Assembly (NCBI GenBank): GCA_900768425.1
Contig: CAAGCR010000041.1
Coordinates: forward strand, 1 to 33,852
Direction of reading: 5' to 3'
DNA: 33,852 nt
Origin: Clostridia bacterium
GTDB lineage: Bacteria > Bacillota > Clostridia > Christensenellales > UBA1242
A program made the position numbers and the translations under genes. Below, piece after piece: positions 5,607-20,600 of this stretch; the stretch's first letter is position 1, and every line of letters begins with the position of its first letter. The notes under the pieces are model-generated. The model was not told the DNA's origin. It searched no databases and saw nothing but the letters and a program-made list of their open reading frames with translations.

Positions 5607-8600
5607 ATGAAAAAATTTTCTATTTGGATGATGACAATAGCTATGCTTTGTGTTTGCACATTATTTTCAGCGTGTACAACAAAAGATGAAGCAAGCATTA
5701 CATTTAACAAAACGAATGCCACAATATATTTAGGGGAAACTGAAAATAATCAAGTTTCTATTTTGGCAACCGTAAATAATGCAGATGTCAAAAAACTAGA
5801 TTTAGTGTATGACACCTCGTACATAACTATCTCCCAAACAAAAAATAGTGACGGCACTTTTATAATTACGGTAAAGAGTTTGATAGATTACGGTACTAAA
5901 CCAATAGCAGTTGAGGTTAAGGCGGGTACATATGCAAGTGCTGTTTTCTATGTAGACATCGTGTTACCACTTCAAAGAATTGTTCCAAAAGATAATTTGT
6001 ATGTAGCATATAACGGCACACAAACTGTTTACAATTTGTTGGACTTTATCTCTTACGAACCGGAAGGTACTGTTCAAAAAGGTGTTGAATTTACTTTAGT
6101 AGAAGAAAGCGAACAAATACATATCGCTGGTAACAATTTGGTTATTGATGCAGGTGTAAACTTTAACGATATAAAACAAATCAAAATCAATGCCGTATCA
6201 ACTGTCGTGCAAGAAGGCAAAAGTCCTGTATCGGCAGAACTTAATGTTAAGGTCATTCCAAATGTAGAACTTTTGGCTGACAACATTAATGTGATATTAG
6301 ATTACAATGGAGAAAAAGCTCCAATTCAAAACAGGACATATGAACTTACAATCAAAAAAGACAATAATGGTTACACTTTAAGTACTTTTGTTGTAGAAAT
6401 TACAATCCCACAAAGTTTAGGCATAGAAGTTGATATTGATGTTGAAAACTATGGCGGACTTTCAACCAATATCTTAAATTACTTGTCTTATGCGAAAAGT
6501 TGTGTGATGGATACAACTAACGCAAGCAATATCAAAGATGTGTACACATTTACATTCCAAACAAAAAGCTCTCTTCAAGGGAAAGGTGACTTGCGTTTTA
6601 AATATTGGTATAAAGACCATAAGGCAGATAACAACCTATCTGCAAGTTTTGTAGCAAAAATAGATAATGAAATAGTTAAAAAAGTATCTGTTGTTGCAAC
6701 AATGCCAATTACACAAATAAATGTGAATACAAACTGCACACAAAATCCGGACACAAAAATTTACACAATCTATAACGACTACAACAACACATATGGTGAA
6801 GCATTTAACTTTGTCGCTTTGCCTGAAGGCACAAGTCAAAGAACATTAGTTTTAGAAAAACCAGAAGGCAGTGCTTTACAAGTTTACAATTCAAAAGGTA
6901 ATCTTTTAACTTTTGTTAGAAATATCTATGATGAAAACGGCACACTAATAGAAACAAAATACAACCAACAAGAAATCACATCCGGTGAAACCATCTACAT
7001 TAAAGGTGGTGACCTAGCAAGTGAATCTTTGACATATTACAGTGCTTTGGCTGATAAAGAAGACCTAACCAAAGGAACTTTAAACTTTAATGTCGTTAAA
7101 GGTACATCTGCCTTAGGTTTTGTTTCAGATTCTGATTCAACCGATTTAAAAGAAGACATTGTCTTAAATGCCGAAATTAATGATGTTGCCGTTGCATACT
7201 TGCTTGCTCCTAACGCGCTTGCAACCGATTTTATAAAAAACGACAATGTATATATTGAACCGGTTGACGGCAAAGATAATTACTTTAAAGTAACATTCAG
7301 TGCTTTGACTTTAGGCAAACAAACCTATGTTATTAAAACGCCAAACGGCTACAAAGTTACCGCAAACCTAAATGTTATTCAACCATTAGAAAGGGCAATT
7401 TTAGGAATTAAAAACAACTCGCAATATATTTCCGGTATCGGTGATTATTCTCCAAAGAATAATGATAGTTTAGACCTTGCAAATATCTCTATTGAAAAGG
7501 GTTATTCCATCCAATTAAACTACAACATAAACCCTAACGCAGAAATTGCAAGAATTAAATATTCTTTCTATAACACTCAAAATATAGATGTTTATGGTGA
7601 AGAAATACAAAAACTAAAAGATATTTATAACTATAATTACCCAACACTTTTTGATGATATTAGTTTTATTTTAAATAATCAAAACTTAATGCAAACAAAC
7701 ATTCTAACCGGCACAGCAACAGGTGTAAATATTATAAAAATTGAAATCTATGGACAAAAAGTCGTAGATGGCGCAATAACCGAAGAAATTAAATTTACTA
7801 AATATCTATTTGTGCAAATATATAATCCGGTAAAACAAATAACTTCAACCGCTAAAAATATCACTCTTAGAGCTTTAGACCAAGTGGCAAGTTATTATGA
7901 ATCTTTAACAACCAAAACGCTTTCATTAGAAGTTTTGTCAGATTCTCTAGAAAAAGCAACTTACAACAAACTATTCATTGATGGCAGTTCTTACGACACA
8001 ATTTTAAATGAAGATGGAACAGTAGAATATGTTTGCTCACAAATCATATCAAGAGATGGTGTTGGAGCGATAGATGTTGTTTATAATTTAACAACAGGCA
8101 AACTAACCATAAAAGCAAATAAATATGTAGTATTTGATGAACCTATAAAAATAAGCCTATTTGCCGGTGATTTTGTAGATTTTGAAGTCGGTAGATATAT
8201 TTATAGCGATTATGCAGGCAGACCTATTACAACCTATGACATAACTATCAACCTAATTGAAACAAAAGTTATTTCAGATATTAATGTTTCTAATTTAACA
8301 TTAGATGAAGATAAGTCAGATAGTACTACAAAAGTATATAAAACTATATATATAGATACATCAAAAGCAGAAAGCGTAACTTATAAACTATATACAGATA
8401 TCACTCCATATGATGCATTTGATAAATCTTTAAATTATACTTTCACACCAAATTCCGGCAATACACAAGCAATGATAGATATTGCCGATGATGGCACAAT
8501 TACCGTTTTGGGCGACCAAGGTGGCAGTGGTATTATTACAATAGAACCAAGAAATTATAGAGAGGGAATGAATGTAAGAACAGTTAAAATTCCTATCATC

Positions 8601-11600
8601 GTAACCGATGGTAATTCTTGGGAAACAGCATATGAAATTACGAGTTTAAATGAAATCAAATATCCAAACAAACATTATGTTTTAACTATTCCTACAACAT
8701 ACAATTTAACAAACACATTATTTAATGACCTAGAAGGCGGATTTAGAGGTGGTTTGTATGGTAGAAGATACGGAGATACAACATCAGCCAAAGCAACAAT
8801 ATATTTAAACGGAGTATCTTTATTCAACGAACTTTCAAGCAATGCCCACATAGCCGACTTAAATATTTATGGTGATGTAAAAACAACCGACTATAAAGAT
8901 GCGGAAAACAACAATGTTGCTTATACAAAACGCGGTTTTGTCGCAAATTATAATGCAGGCTTAATAGAAAATATTAAAATTACATCTTACATTTCAAACG
9001 GCACATGTGTTCCAAGTTTATTGACTATTGGCGAAAATGTAACAATGGTCGGCGGTATTGCTGGTGAAAATGTCGGTAGAATTGATAATTGTACATTTGC
9101 TGGTTCAATCAATATTAAAAACAACAACACAGTAGTTGCAAATGCTATCGCAAATAACACAAACGGCACTGTTTCAAATTGTAAAGTTATTACAGCAAAA
9201 TATAACAGCGAAGCCAATAGTGGTAGACTTGTAAACGATGGCGAAAGTTTTGTAAATGGTGTTGTCGGTGGCGAAAACATTACTTTTGCAGACATTGATA
9301 ATAATATTATTAAAGAAGAGAACTATAAAGATTATCAATTTAACGGAAATGTTTGGATAGCAAACTACATTGATGAAAACTATGAAGGTTTATATCACTC
9401 TTATGGTGAAGAAGATAATGCTTATGGTTTAGTTTTCTACTACGAAGCAAAAGATAAAACAAAACAAAATAATTTAACAGAATTAAATATAATTCCTTTC
9501 AGTAAATTATTTGGCTTAAAAAATACAAACATAACAACCGAAAATCTAAAAATTTTAGCATATAATGCAGATAATTCTTTATGCAACTTTATTGGTATAG
9601 ATTCACAAGGCATTGTTATTAATGGTATAGGTCAATTTATATTAAGTATATTCAGCGAATACGATTATACTACTACATATGAATTAAATGTATTATCATT
9701 ATATCAAGCATCTGAATTTACCCTAAGCAGTAATGGTGTAAAATTAGATAAAAACAGTCAAGAACGCGAATTGATTTTTGGTCAAAAATATGAAGTTATA
9801 TCTAAATTAAATAACTTAATAAGCATTATTAATAAGAAAGGTCAAAGAGAAACAATAGAATTAAAACAAAATGACTATGAATTATCTTTCACAATATCTT
9901 ATGAAAACGCACAAAACGAAATTGATGCCGATAAATACATCACAGGCAAAAAATTAGGAAGTCACACAATTAATATGAACTTTGATTGGTATGACACAAC
10001 CAATATTAAAGTTAGATTAGTTAGTGGAAGCGGTGCAAATTATGATGCACTTATAAACAGATTGTTCAACATTGCCGATGGCGATGCCGGCGAGTTTAAT
10101 GTTAGAAGAAAAAACGGAACTACAGCCGTTACAACCGATGTTAAAGAAGGTTCAATAGAACCAAAAGATACATTCACATTCTTTGCAACTCTTACAACAG
10201 ATTTAACAAGTGATGCAATAGTTGCGGAAAATATTGAAATCTACACAGAAAACAATAGTTCTATAACCGATAAACATTATTTTGATATATTTGTTGAAAA
10301 GACGGCAACCGGTGAAAATACATACAAAATCCAATTAAGGATAAATCAAGAACGCATAAGAGAAGAAGGTTACAACCTACTTGACTTTGTAGCAAGAAAG
10401 TACTCAGTTATTGTAAGAGCGGTAAATATTGATGGTATAGACAAAATTGTTTATGATGCTTTTGCAACAGTGGAAGTAACACTATTACCTCAAACAATAG
10501 CAAACATTAACACTGTTTTATATGGTGTAACATCATCTAACACAACAGGTGTAAATGTTGCCGATAACGAAACACCAACATCTGTATTAATTCCATCCGG
10601 CAATGGTGGCTTATTCGTAATTGATATGTTCCCAGCCTTTGCAAGTTACGATTATATAGATGTTGTAGCGACAGCAAACACAGTTTCTAAATTATCATTT
10701 AGATTACAAGATAGAATTGTAGATAATGGTGTAATAACCAATAACTACAAAAACGCATCAAATGGTTATGAACCACTTACCGGTCAAAATGGTATAAGAT
10801 TATTAAATAATAATATTAAAGATAATCATAATATAGGTACATATTATTTAAAAGTATTTACCGATGCAACATTCAGTGGTGATACAATATTTACAATTAC
10901 AGTTAATGCATACTATAAAAATTCAGTTTTAACAGCACAATCTGTATTTACTTTATATATGAGAATGCCGGAAGCTCCACAAATCTCTTTAAATGGCGAA
11001 ACAAAAGTTTATGCTCTTGCAGGTAGCCCAATTAAAGGCATTGAAGTTTTGGTTTCACAAGAACAAATCAATCCATATGCAAGAATTGCAACAACAGACT
11101 CAGGCGAAAGTGTAATAGATGGCAAAACAGTAAGCAATATTCAATTAAATATGACAGAAGTAACCGAAAACTCACTTGTTGGTTATAGACGTTACTCAAT
11201 TACAGTCGTATTTAATCAAGACTACATAAGCAATTTAAGCACAAACAGTACAAAATTTAAAATAGTAGTAACAAGCACAAAAATATCTAGCGGTGGTGAA
11301 ATACCGGTATCCGCAGAAATGTATGTGTATGTTGTAAACTATAAACCAACTGCCGGCGATATTAAAATATTCAACGCGTCAGAGAATAAATTTAAAGTTA
11401 CAAGCCTAAAATATTTAGAATTGAAACTTGCCGATTTAATTCCTGAAGAAATATATGCAACACAAGAGTTTATTGATGGTTTTGCAGAAAATTATTATTA
11501 CAACAACACTAATACCGAATTTAATTTTGGTAAAAACACTATGCTTGTCAACGGAACTGAAAAAACATTATCAAAAGCACAAGTGTTGGCATCATATTTG

Positions 11601-14600
11601 TCATATGTTAAAGGAAATGTAAAAACTCCATTATTAAAAATTAATAACTTAGGAGAATTTGACCTTGTTTCTAACGAATACATCTCGTTTGATATTCAAG
11701 ATGGTAAATTATTGGTTAAAGGTGGCGATTATACCGGAACAACAAATATGATTATGGAAATTGAATACAAAATGCCGGATGGCAGAGTGTTCACATATGA
11801 ATATTCGTTTGATATTATAAATAGCTTATATACAACCGAAGATTTACCAAAAGAAATAGCAAATAGCGAAAGTTTCTTAGGTATTGTAAATGAAGAAGAA
11901 GCACACGACTATATTCTAACTAACGACTTATATTTATATGACTTCACAACTATTGCAAATACTAATAAAATCACTTCATTTGATGGTAATAACCACACAA
12001 TTCATATCATCAACTATGCAGAAAGTGATAACGCAACAGAATTTGCTTTATTTAATAATGTTGCAAGCACAACAACAATCAAAAACTTAACAGTAAATAT
12101 TTATCATTTAAGACAAATTCTAGTATCAGATAAAGTTACATCTGTGAATATTGCGGGTTTTGCAATTCAAAACGATGGTGCAATATACAACTGCGAAGTT
12201 GTAGCATACGACAATAAAGCATTGCCATCAATGTCTAATACTTATGGTATTAAAATAAATGAAGATGTTGAGTCTAGAGTTGCAGGTTTTGTATTGACCA
12301 ACAATGGTTCAATAACCAACAGCCGTTTTGGTGGCACACAAAAATTAGCAACAAATGTTGAATACTTAAACGATGACAACGGTAAAATCGTAAAGAGAGT
12401 TGTTCGCGAAAGCTTGTACGATTTAAAAATGATTACTATAAAGGCAAGCGGTACAATTTCTGGCTTTGTTGAATCAAACAATGGTGTTATTGCAAGTTCA
12501 TTTGTTAAAAACATCAATATTCAAAATACTTATTATAAGTTAGAAACAAAAGTAACTGCAGGCTTTATTAACACAAATAATGGCACAGTTGCAATGTGTT
12601 ATGCAGAGGGTGATTTCGCTAATAATACCGATATAAGATCTACTGTTGGCGGACTTGAAGGTTCGGGCATAATGGCTGGTTTTGCTTATACAAACTATGG
12701 CACAATTACAGATAGTTATAGTAATTTAAGCATTACAAACAGCAAAGAGCAAGTTGGTAGACTTGGCGCAGGTTTCATCTATGAAAATAGTGAAAGCGGT
12801 GTAATTGAACGCAGTTATTCAGCATCAAAAATTATCAGCAACAATATTTCTCAAATGAACTTTGCTGGTATTAAAGATTTTGGTGGATATAATAATGGTG
12901 GTACAATTAAAACAAGTTATTATTATATAGAAAACTCAACGGATGAAATATCTATTGAAAGTACTTTAACTACATCTATCAATGCAATTATAAACATTGC
13001 AGATAGAAACGAATTCTACGGATTTAGTTTCGCGGAAAGTCAAAAAGCCGGTACTTGGACAATTTCAGATTATGGACGTCCGGCACTTATAAGCCCTAAC
13101 GATATTGCTCATTCGGTTAGAGCAAAATATGAAAATACAACCAGTGCAAATACAAGCATTGAATACTATTTTGTTTATTGCGATGGTTACGAATTAGGTT
13201 CATATAATAACCCAATTATAATTCGCGATGCGAAAGAATTTAACTCGGTATTTGGAAGTTCCATCTCAACCGACATTAGCGATAACTATGATTTAAGTGC
13301 AAACAAAGTTTACGGTACTTATAGATTAGTTAATAATGTTGATATGTTAGACTTAGTTCCGGAAGAAGAACAAGACACAGAATACAAAGTAAACTTAGTT
13401 TCTACAAAAATGACATTATCGGGCGAATATACAAACAGTTCTCATAAAAGCGGTTCGTTAAATGGTAATGGTTTAACAATCAGTAATTTAGCAATATCTA
13501 ATTCAAGCACAAAGAGTTATGAATTCGGTTTGTTTAAATCATTAGAAAATGGCGCAAGCATATCTAATATCAATGTTGAATTGGCGCGAGGTGGTGTAAC
13601 TGCCGACCATACAATATTTGTCGGAACAATAGCCGGTAGTGTTGTTAATTCTTATGCAAATAACATTACAATTAAAGGCACATCGGTAAACGACTACACA
13701 AAAGTAATCGGTGCAAATGTTACTGGTGGTGTGTTTGGTAGAGTGGTTGGAAATTCTAAAGTTTCTAACTGCACTATTGAAAATGTTTCAGTAACTTCAA
13801 CATATTACACAGCATTGTTACCAACCGAAGAAAATGTACCAGATACTAACACATATAATAGAGCAAACGAAAACAAATTTGCCGAATTATCTATATCAGG
13901 CGGTGCATTCGGTGTTGTGGATGTTTATACAACAGAACAACAAGATAACAAAGCAACATTCGGTGAAGTAGATAGTAGAACTCCAAGCATAGCAAATATA
14001 TCAGTAAAAGGCGGAGTATATATTGAAGGTATGACCGCAGGTGGTGTTGCTGGTTTTATCGGTAACTATGTAATCGGTCGTGACTTATCATTCACCATCG
14101 TAAAAGAGGGTGTAAAATCTGGTATTATTGCATACAACTGTTATGCAGGTGGTATTGTAGGCTTTAATAGAGGCTATTTATATCAACTAAAAGCAGAACA
14201 CGAACAAGAATGGCAAAAAGAGATTGAAAACAATATGCAAGCCTACTATAAGGCAGATGATGCAAATAGAGATAGCATAGATCGTGGTAGTTTAGATATA
14301 TTCGCATCCGAATTAAATTACAAACCATATGCAATCGGCGGTTTGGTTGGTGTTCAACAATCAGGTAAAATAAGTATCGCATATTCAAAACTTAATGTAT
14401 TGAACAATAACGGAATAAACCTAGGTGGTGCAGTAGGCTTAGTATGTAAAGCGTTTGTACCAGATGGTACTTCCGTTGATGATGCAACTTCATTTACAAT
14501 GCACGAAACATATGCTGTAGGTGATGTATTCTCCAGTGCAACAAATGCACACATCGGTGGTATTATCGGTTCAAGCAAAGATAACGGTATAAAATTGACA

Positions 14601-17600
14601 AAAGTTAATGCACTAAACTATTGGGGCAAAGATGCTTTCAATAAGTTTAAATTACCTGGCGAAAAAAACATACATGCAATTTCTGATCAAAATGAAGGGG
14701 ATTCAAAAACCCACGTTTACTCAATATATAGCATTAATTTTGGAACAACCGATGATCAAAAATATAGACTATATAATAAGAGTGATGCAGTAATGCGTTC
14801 ATATTATGAATATAACGGCGTGTTAAGTGACAATGGTGCACAAATAGACCTAATGTTCAGTCAAAAAGAATGGTATATTGAAAATAACTGGAGTAGAGAT
14901 TTAACCGAGTTATTCCCACATATCGTATATGTATCTCCAAAAAATCAACAAATAATTCGACATAGAAGTGATTTCTATAAGTTCGCACTTTATGGCAATG
15001 ATCCTAATGTTACTTTTATAGTAGTGGATAATTTAGATTATGACCCTGCAAAGGGTGAAGAAGATTTGCTTATTGATTGCGATAAAGTAAACGCAAATTA
15101 TGGCTTATTGCGTGCAAAAATAGTTGGTGCAACAACCAAAAATGGTTTTAGAAATCTTAATGTACCACTATTTAATGAAGTAATAGGAAATGAAATATCT
15201 ACTTTAAGATTCTATAAATGTTATTCTGCAATTACACAAAAAGCAAACAACGAACAATTTAGCTATTTGAATTATTCAAATTGCAATTTCCAAGTTAGAA
15301 CAAGCGGAAATATCGGTGGCGTAGCACAAGAGGCCATTGGTAAATGTTCATTTATGAATATTACATTCTCAGATAGTAATATATCAGCAGGCAATTCTAG
15401 AAATGCAGGTTACTTATTTGGTAAACATTCACAAGCCGATGCAGATAATGTCGGTGTTGAAATTTCCGATGTAAGCATTAGAAATGAAAAAAACAATGCA
15501 CTAAATGTCTCAAGAACTATTGATGCAAACGGTGCAAATGAAAGCGATGGAAGCAACTATGGTTTACTATTTGGTATGGCCGGAAAAGTTAGAATTAAAA
15601 ATGTAAACATTTTTGATAATGTAAATATTACTCTAACACCTCCAACTACTCAAGATGAGGAAACCACAGCAGTATTTAATGTTAATGCAGGTATTCTTGC
15701 CGGCTCGGTAGCATCTATAGAAATAAGTCTAGATTCTGTTAAGTTGCTTTCAGGCAACAATGGTGGTTTAAAAGTAGCAGGCGGAAATAATCAATTTAAG
15801 GTAGACTTAAATCTAAACGCTGGCGGTATAGTCGGTAAATGCTCAGATACAATAACATTAACAGTAAATACCGAAAATGCAAAAAATGATTATGTAAATG
15901 TAACTTATGCTCCAAAAATTGATATTACTGGCACAAGTGGTGCTCACAGTCAATATATAGGAACAATCAGCGGGCAAGCGAATAAAATTCTTGCTGGCAA
16001 CTTGGGTATGTTTATCTTTGGTAAAACCGAAGAGGCAGGCGAAGATAGCGAATCCGGAAAAGTTATATTCAGACAACTTAACTATTCTCTTGCCGAAAAG
16101 ACAAGCAGGAATGGAGGTGCTACAAATAATATCGGTGGTATTGCAGGAACATTAAACACTATCACAACCGATGACACAACCAGGTCCGGTGAAGTGTCTG
16201 AATCGCAAAGTGACAAACCGGGCATTATAGCTTACTATGGTGACATGAATGCCGTTACACCTACAAATACCGATGATTCATCAGCCCAAATCTTCCTAAA
16301 TTTAGGTGGTATAGTCGGTTATGTAAATGGTAATAGTGAAGACGGTGCAGTTACAATTTCAAATGTATTATTTGATGGTACTATAGGCTTTGATAAAACT
16401 TTCTATGGTGAAGACAAAGATGCACTACATAACAAAGTAAAACATTTATACCTTAGCGAGGGTGGTGTAATAGGTAAAACCGAAGGCTTTGGCATTACAA
16501 TTAAAAACACTATCGCATCAGGTGAAATCTTATTATCTAATAGCGATGGCGATAAATTTGAATTATTAGATAAACAAATGTATGTTGCAGGTTTAATAGG
16601 TTACAACAATGCAACAACAACTTTGGGAACTGATAGCAGCAATGGCAACGAAAAGGTTTATGTTATAACAACCCTATTCTCACTAACAGGTGCAAAAGGT
16701 GTAGATTCAATAGCTCACAATGCAAGTGGCAAACAGTTAATATTAAATAACGAAGTTAGATATTGTTCATCATTGAACCTAGTTGTTAGTGATTTAAAGA
16801 TGGGTGAAGATTACGCAATACCAAGCGGAACTCAAAAAGATTTGTTAAGCAATATGCAATACGAAGATATTAGCAGTTCAACAAAACCAAATGAAAAAAC
16901 CGATTCAGTATGGAATGCAAAAGGCAATACTGTAAAAGGTTCAAAACTAGAACCTTATAACATAAATGATTTAAAAATTGGTGAAGACATAACGGAAAAA
17001 GAAAGTGCTTCAGGTAGTAAAAATGAATATATTGTCGTAAGAACAAAGAGCCAAGCATCTGGTAAAGGCGAAATTATTAATTACATAAGCACATATACAA
17101 GAAAAATGTATATAAGTGTTGAGGGTAACCTTTCTCTTCCAAATCAAATATCTTTAAAGAATACAATTCTATTCTCACAAGGTGCTCAGTTAAAATCAAC
17201 AATAACCCCAATTAATACTATCAGTGCAGATAGTGCCGTTTCGGGTTTGGTTGTTAAACTATTTGTTGATGAAAGTAAAGGTAGTGCCGCTACAACTAAC
17301 GATAAATATGTAAACCTTGGTGGTCTTGCAAATAGAAACGATGGTATCATTTACACATGTAGCGTACAAGAAACAATGAACGACTTTGCAGAATTAAGCA
17401 ATTCAACTCAATTCTATGGTGTTATGAATCCAAAAGTAGATGCAAAATTACTTAATGATTTAACCAGCAAAGGTGGAGAATTGATTTTTGATACCGACAC
17501 TAGGCCAAGAGGTGTTGCAGGATTCGTAGCAAATAATACCGGTTACATTTTTGGTTCAAACGCAAATGTTTACATACAAAACTTAGGTTCAATAATTGCA

Positions 17601-20600
17601 AGTAACTTTGTTGTGACAAATACTGGTACAATTACGTATAGTTACGCAACAGGTGTAAATAAAAGTGATAAAGGTTACTTATTTGTAGCTAATCCAAAAG
17701 ATGCTACTTTAACACCAACCGAACAGCAAACAACTTACGGAACAATAGAAAATTGTTACACTATAGTAAAAGCAATTAACAATACCGTTAGCAGTTATGT
17801 CCCAAACAAAACATACAAAAATGAAGCAGGAAAAAATGTATATCCAATATATGTTGAAAGTGATGCATCGGAAATTGACTTTACCGCTAAGGCAGATGCA
17901 ATAACCGGTGATAAAGTTGCTGGCGGTCAAATAATAACACTATACAAAGCAACCGAACAAAAAACAGGTGGAGAAGGCGGAACTTGCAATAATGCGTTAA
18001 TTCTTGCAGATACAAAAGGATATTACGATTGTGACCCATATTGCAATTACAATTATCCAACTTTATCCGGCGGTTTATTCAAAAACTTCACATTCTTAAA
18101 GCGTAGCACAATGGTGGAATACAATGAATCTGAAGAAAGATACACTGATAGAGATAGAAAGATTAATTATGACGAAAAAATTTATGAAATTGAAAGCACA
18201 GGTTCAAGCGTTATAGGATTTAACTATTATAGACAAATTCTATATTGTCAAATTCCTAACCTAACTTTGTTAAAAGACTTAAATTCTCCTGCAACAAACG
18301 GAAGCACAAACAATAATTTAACGTCATCATATAGTAAATTCGTAATAGTTGGTGATATAAATATTGGTTACTATTTAAGTGAAAGCAAAACAGAAGTAGC
18401 AGGAAGAAACCAAGAAGATTCATCAATATTAGGAACAATACAACCAAATACAAAATTATATGATACAACAACCGGTGATATTCCGGTTGAGAATGCAAAA
18501 TATGCAAGTTTGATTATTGATGCTCAAAACTCAACCTTTAAAAATTTAGTTCTAAAACAAAATGTTAAACTTATTGAACAAATAAAAGGTATGAAAGATT
18601 CAGAAGCAAAAATAACAATTAAGAACTTGAACTTTGATTCCGTAACATTAAATGGCGTAACAGGTTTAATAGGTGCAATAGATGAAAATACAACATTGAG
18701 CAATATTACATTTAAAAACGGAACAACAGCAACCGTAAAAACCGAAAATTACTTTTTAGATAAGAGCAAAGATGAATACTACAATTTATATTGGAACGCT
18801 AGCACTCAATCATATACCAATGTTATCGGTATTATGGTCGGAAAAAATGAAGGAACAATAACAAATTGTAAATTCCTTGCAAATATCGTAACCAATGATG
18901 GTGCAGAAGGCAGTTATGCTTTAGGTGGTTTTGTTGGTTATAACACAGGTAATGGCATTGTTGAAAAATCTAAATTTAATGGTAATGTCTATATCTCTGA
19001 AGACTTTAAAGATAAAAATGGTAGCGTAAAGAACTTAGACTTACAAGTTGTCTTTGGAAGTTTTGTAGCAATAAATGATGAGAATGCAAAAGTTACACAA
19101 GCAACTTTAGAAGCAGGTGCTTTGACAGGCTTTGTATTAACATCTGGTGGTACAATATATAAGCAATCAGATTATAATAATAAGCCAGATAAAGAAAAAG
19201 AGGCAGATCCATTAGTTGTAGGTGACAACGCAGCAGATTATCAATTAAATGCTCAAATATATGTAATTACAAGCAACAAAGCAGTTGTTGGTGGTGTAGT
19301 CGGAATTTTAAAATCCGGTTTAGTTAATAGAAGTTCAACCTATAAGAACGGAAACAAAAACGCCTTAGCAATTCTTGTTGGCGATGAATATACTCAAAGA
19401 GTTTCATATGCCGGTGGTATAGCTGGTGTTATGGAGGGCAATTCTCAAATACAAGACTGTTCAAACAGAAGCAATATTACAGCTATGGCAACATGGTTAT
19501 TTACTACGACAGATAATTCATCTGCAAAATATCGTTTTGATGCAAACAACTTGGTAATTAAAAATTCCGGAGCAAGTACAAATCTAAGCGATAGAGTTTA
19601 CTACTCAGATGCAGATTCTGAACCAAAGATTGTTTCAGATAGCAATACCACTAAAACTAAATTGTATGTTTATAGAGATATGACATCTCTTGCATATGCT
19701 GGCGGTATAGCAGGCTTAGGTCTAAAAAATGCAGTAAGTAATTCAGATGCAATCGCAGTAGGAAACCAAGATAAATCAGGCAATATGCGACTTGCTAACT
19801 ATGGCATAATAAGTGGTGGCTTTAGAGCGGTAAAACCAGTTGCAACTATCTATAATAATCCAGACTTTGATATTTCAACATTTAATGCTTATATTGGTTG
19901 GTTCTGGGGATTAGAAGCAACAACGGTAGCAGCATTGATTGTAGATAGGATTATTCAACCAGTGACGCCAATTCCGGATGCTATTGCAAGAGCGGTGGCA
20001 ATTCTTGCTGCTATAGGATATTTAGGTGTTGAAAATACACTATATGCTATGACAACGCAACATTCTTTATTTGTTGATGGTTTTATAGGTAGCAGTAATA
20101 GATATTATAAAGAAAATGGCTTTGTAATAAATTTATTTAACTCCGATAGCAAATGGGATGGAAAAGCAATAGGATACATCAATAACCACTTAGGTATTGG
20201 TGACCATCGCGAAGGTGATAAAGGTTATCGCCCTCCCCTTGGTCATTATGATGCTTTTGGAAACTTTATTTATGACAGTAGTATTAAAGCGGCAATTGTC
20301 GCATTTAAAGAACATAATGTAGTCGTTTTTCCGCAAATTAAGTTTTTTAAAGTGATATTAGAGAAAGATATTAATTATAGATTTGAACATATTAATATTG
20401 AATCAATAACATCTACCGATTTACAAAATATTGATAGTGCAAACCTATTAAACTCTTGCAATGTGACTAAATATTCTTCTGAGATGAAAAGTTATTACTA
20501 TGATGGCATTAGTCCAAGTTTAAATGGTATAAATGGTGAAAGATTATCTATATATTCTAATACAACGAATATAAATGAAGATAAACCTCAAGTAGATAAT

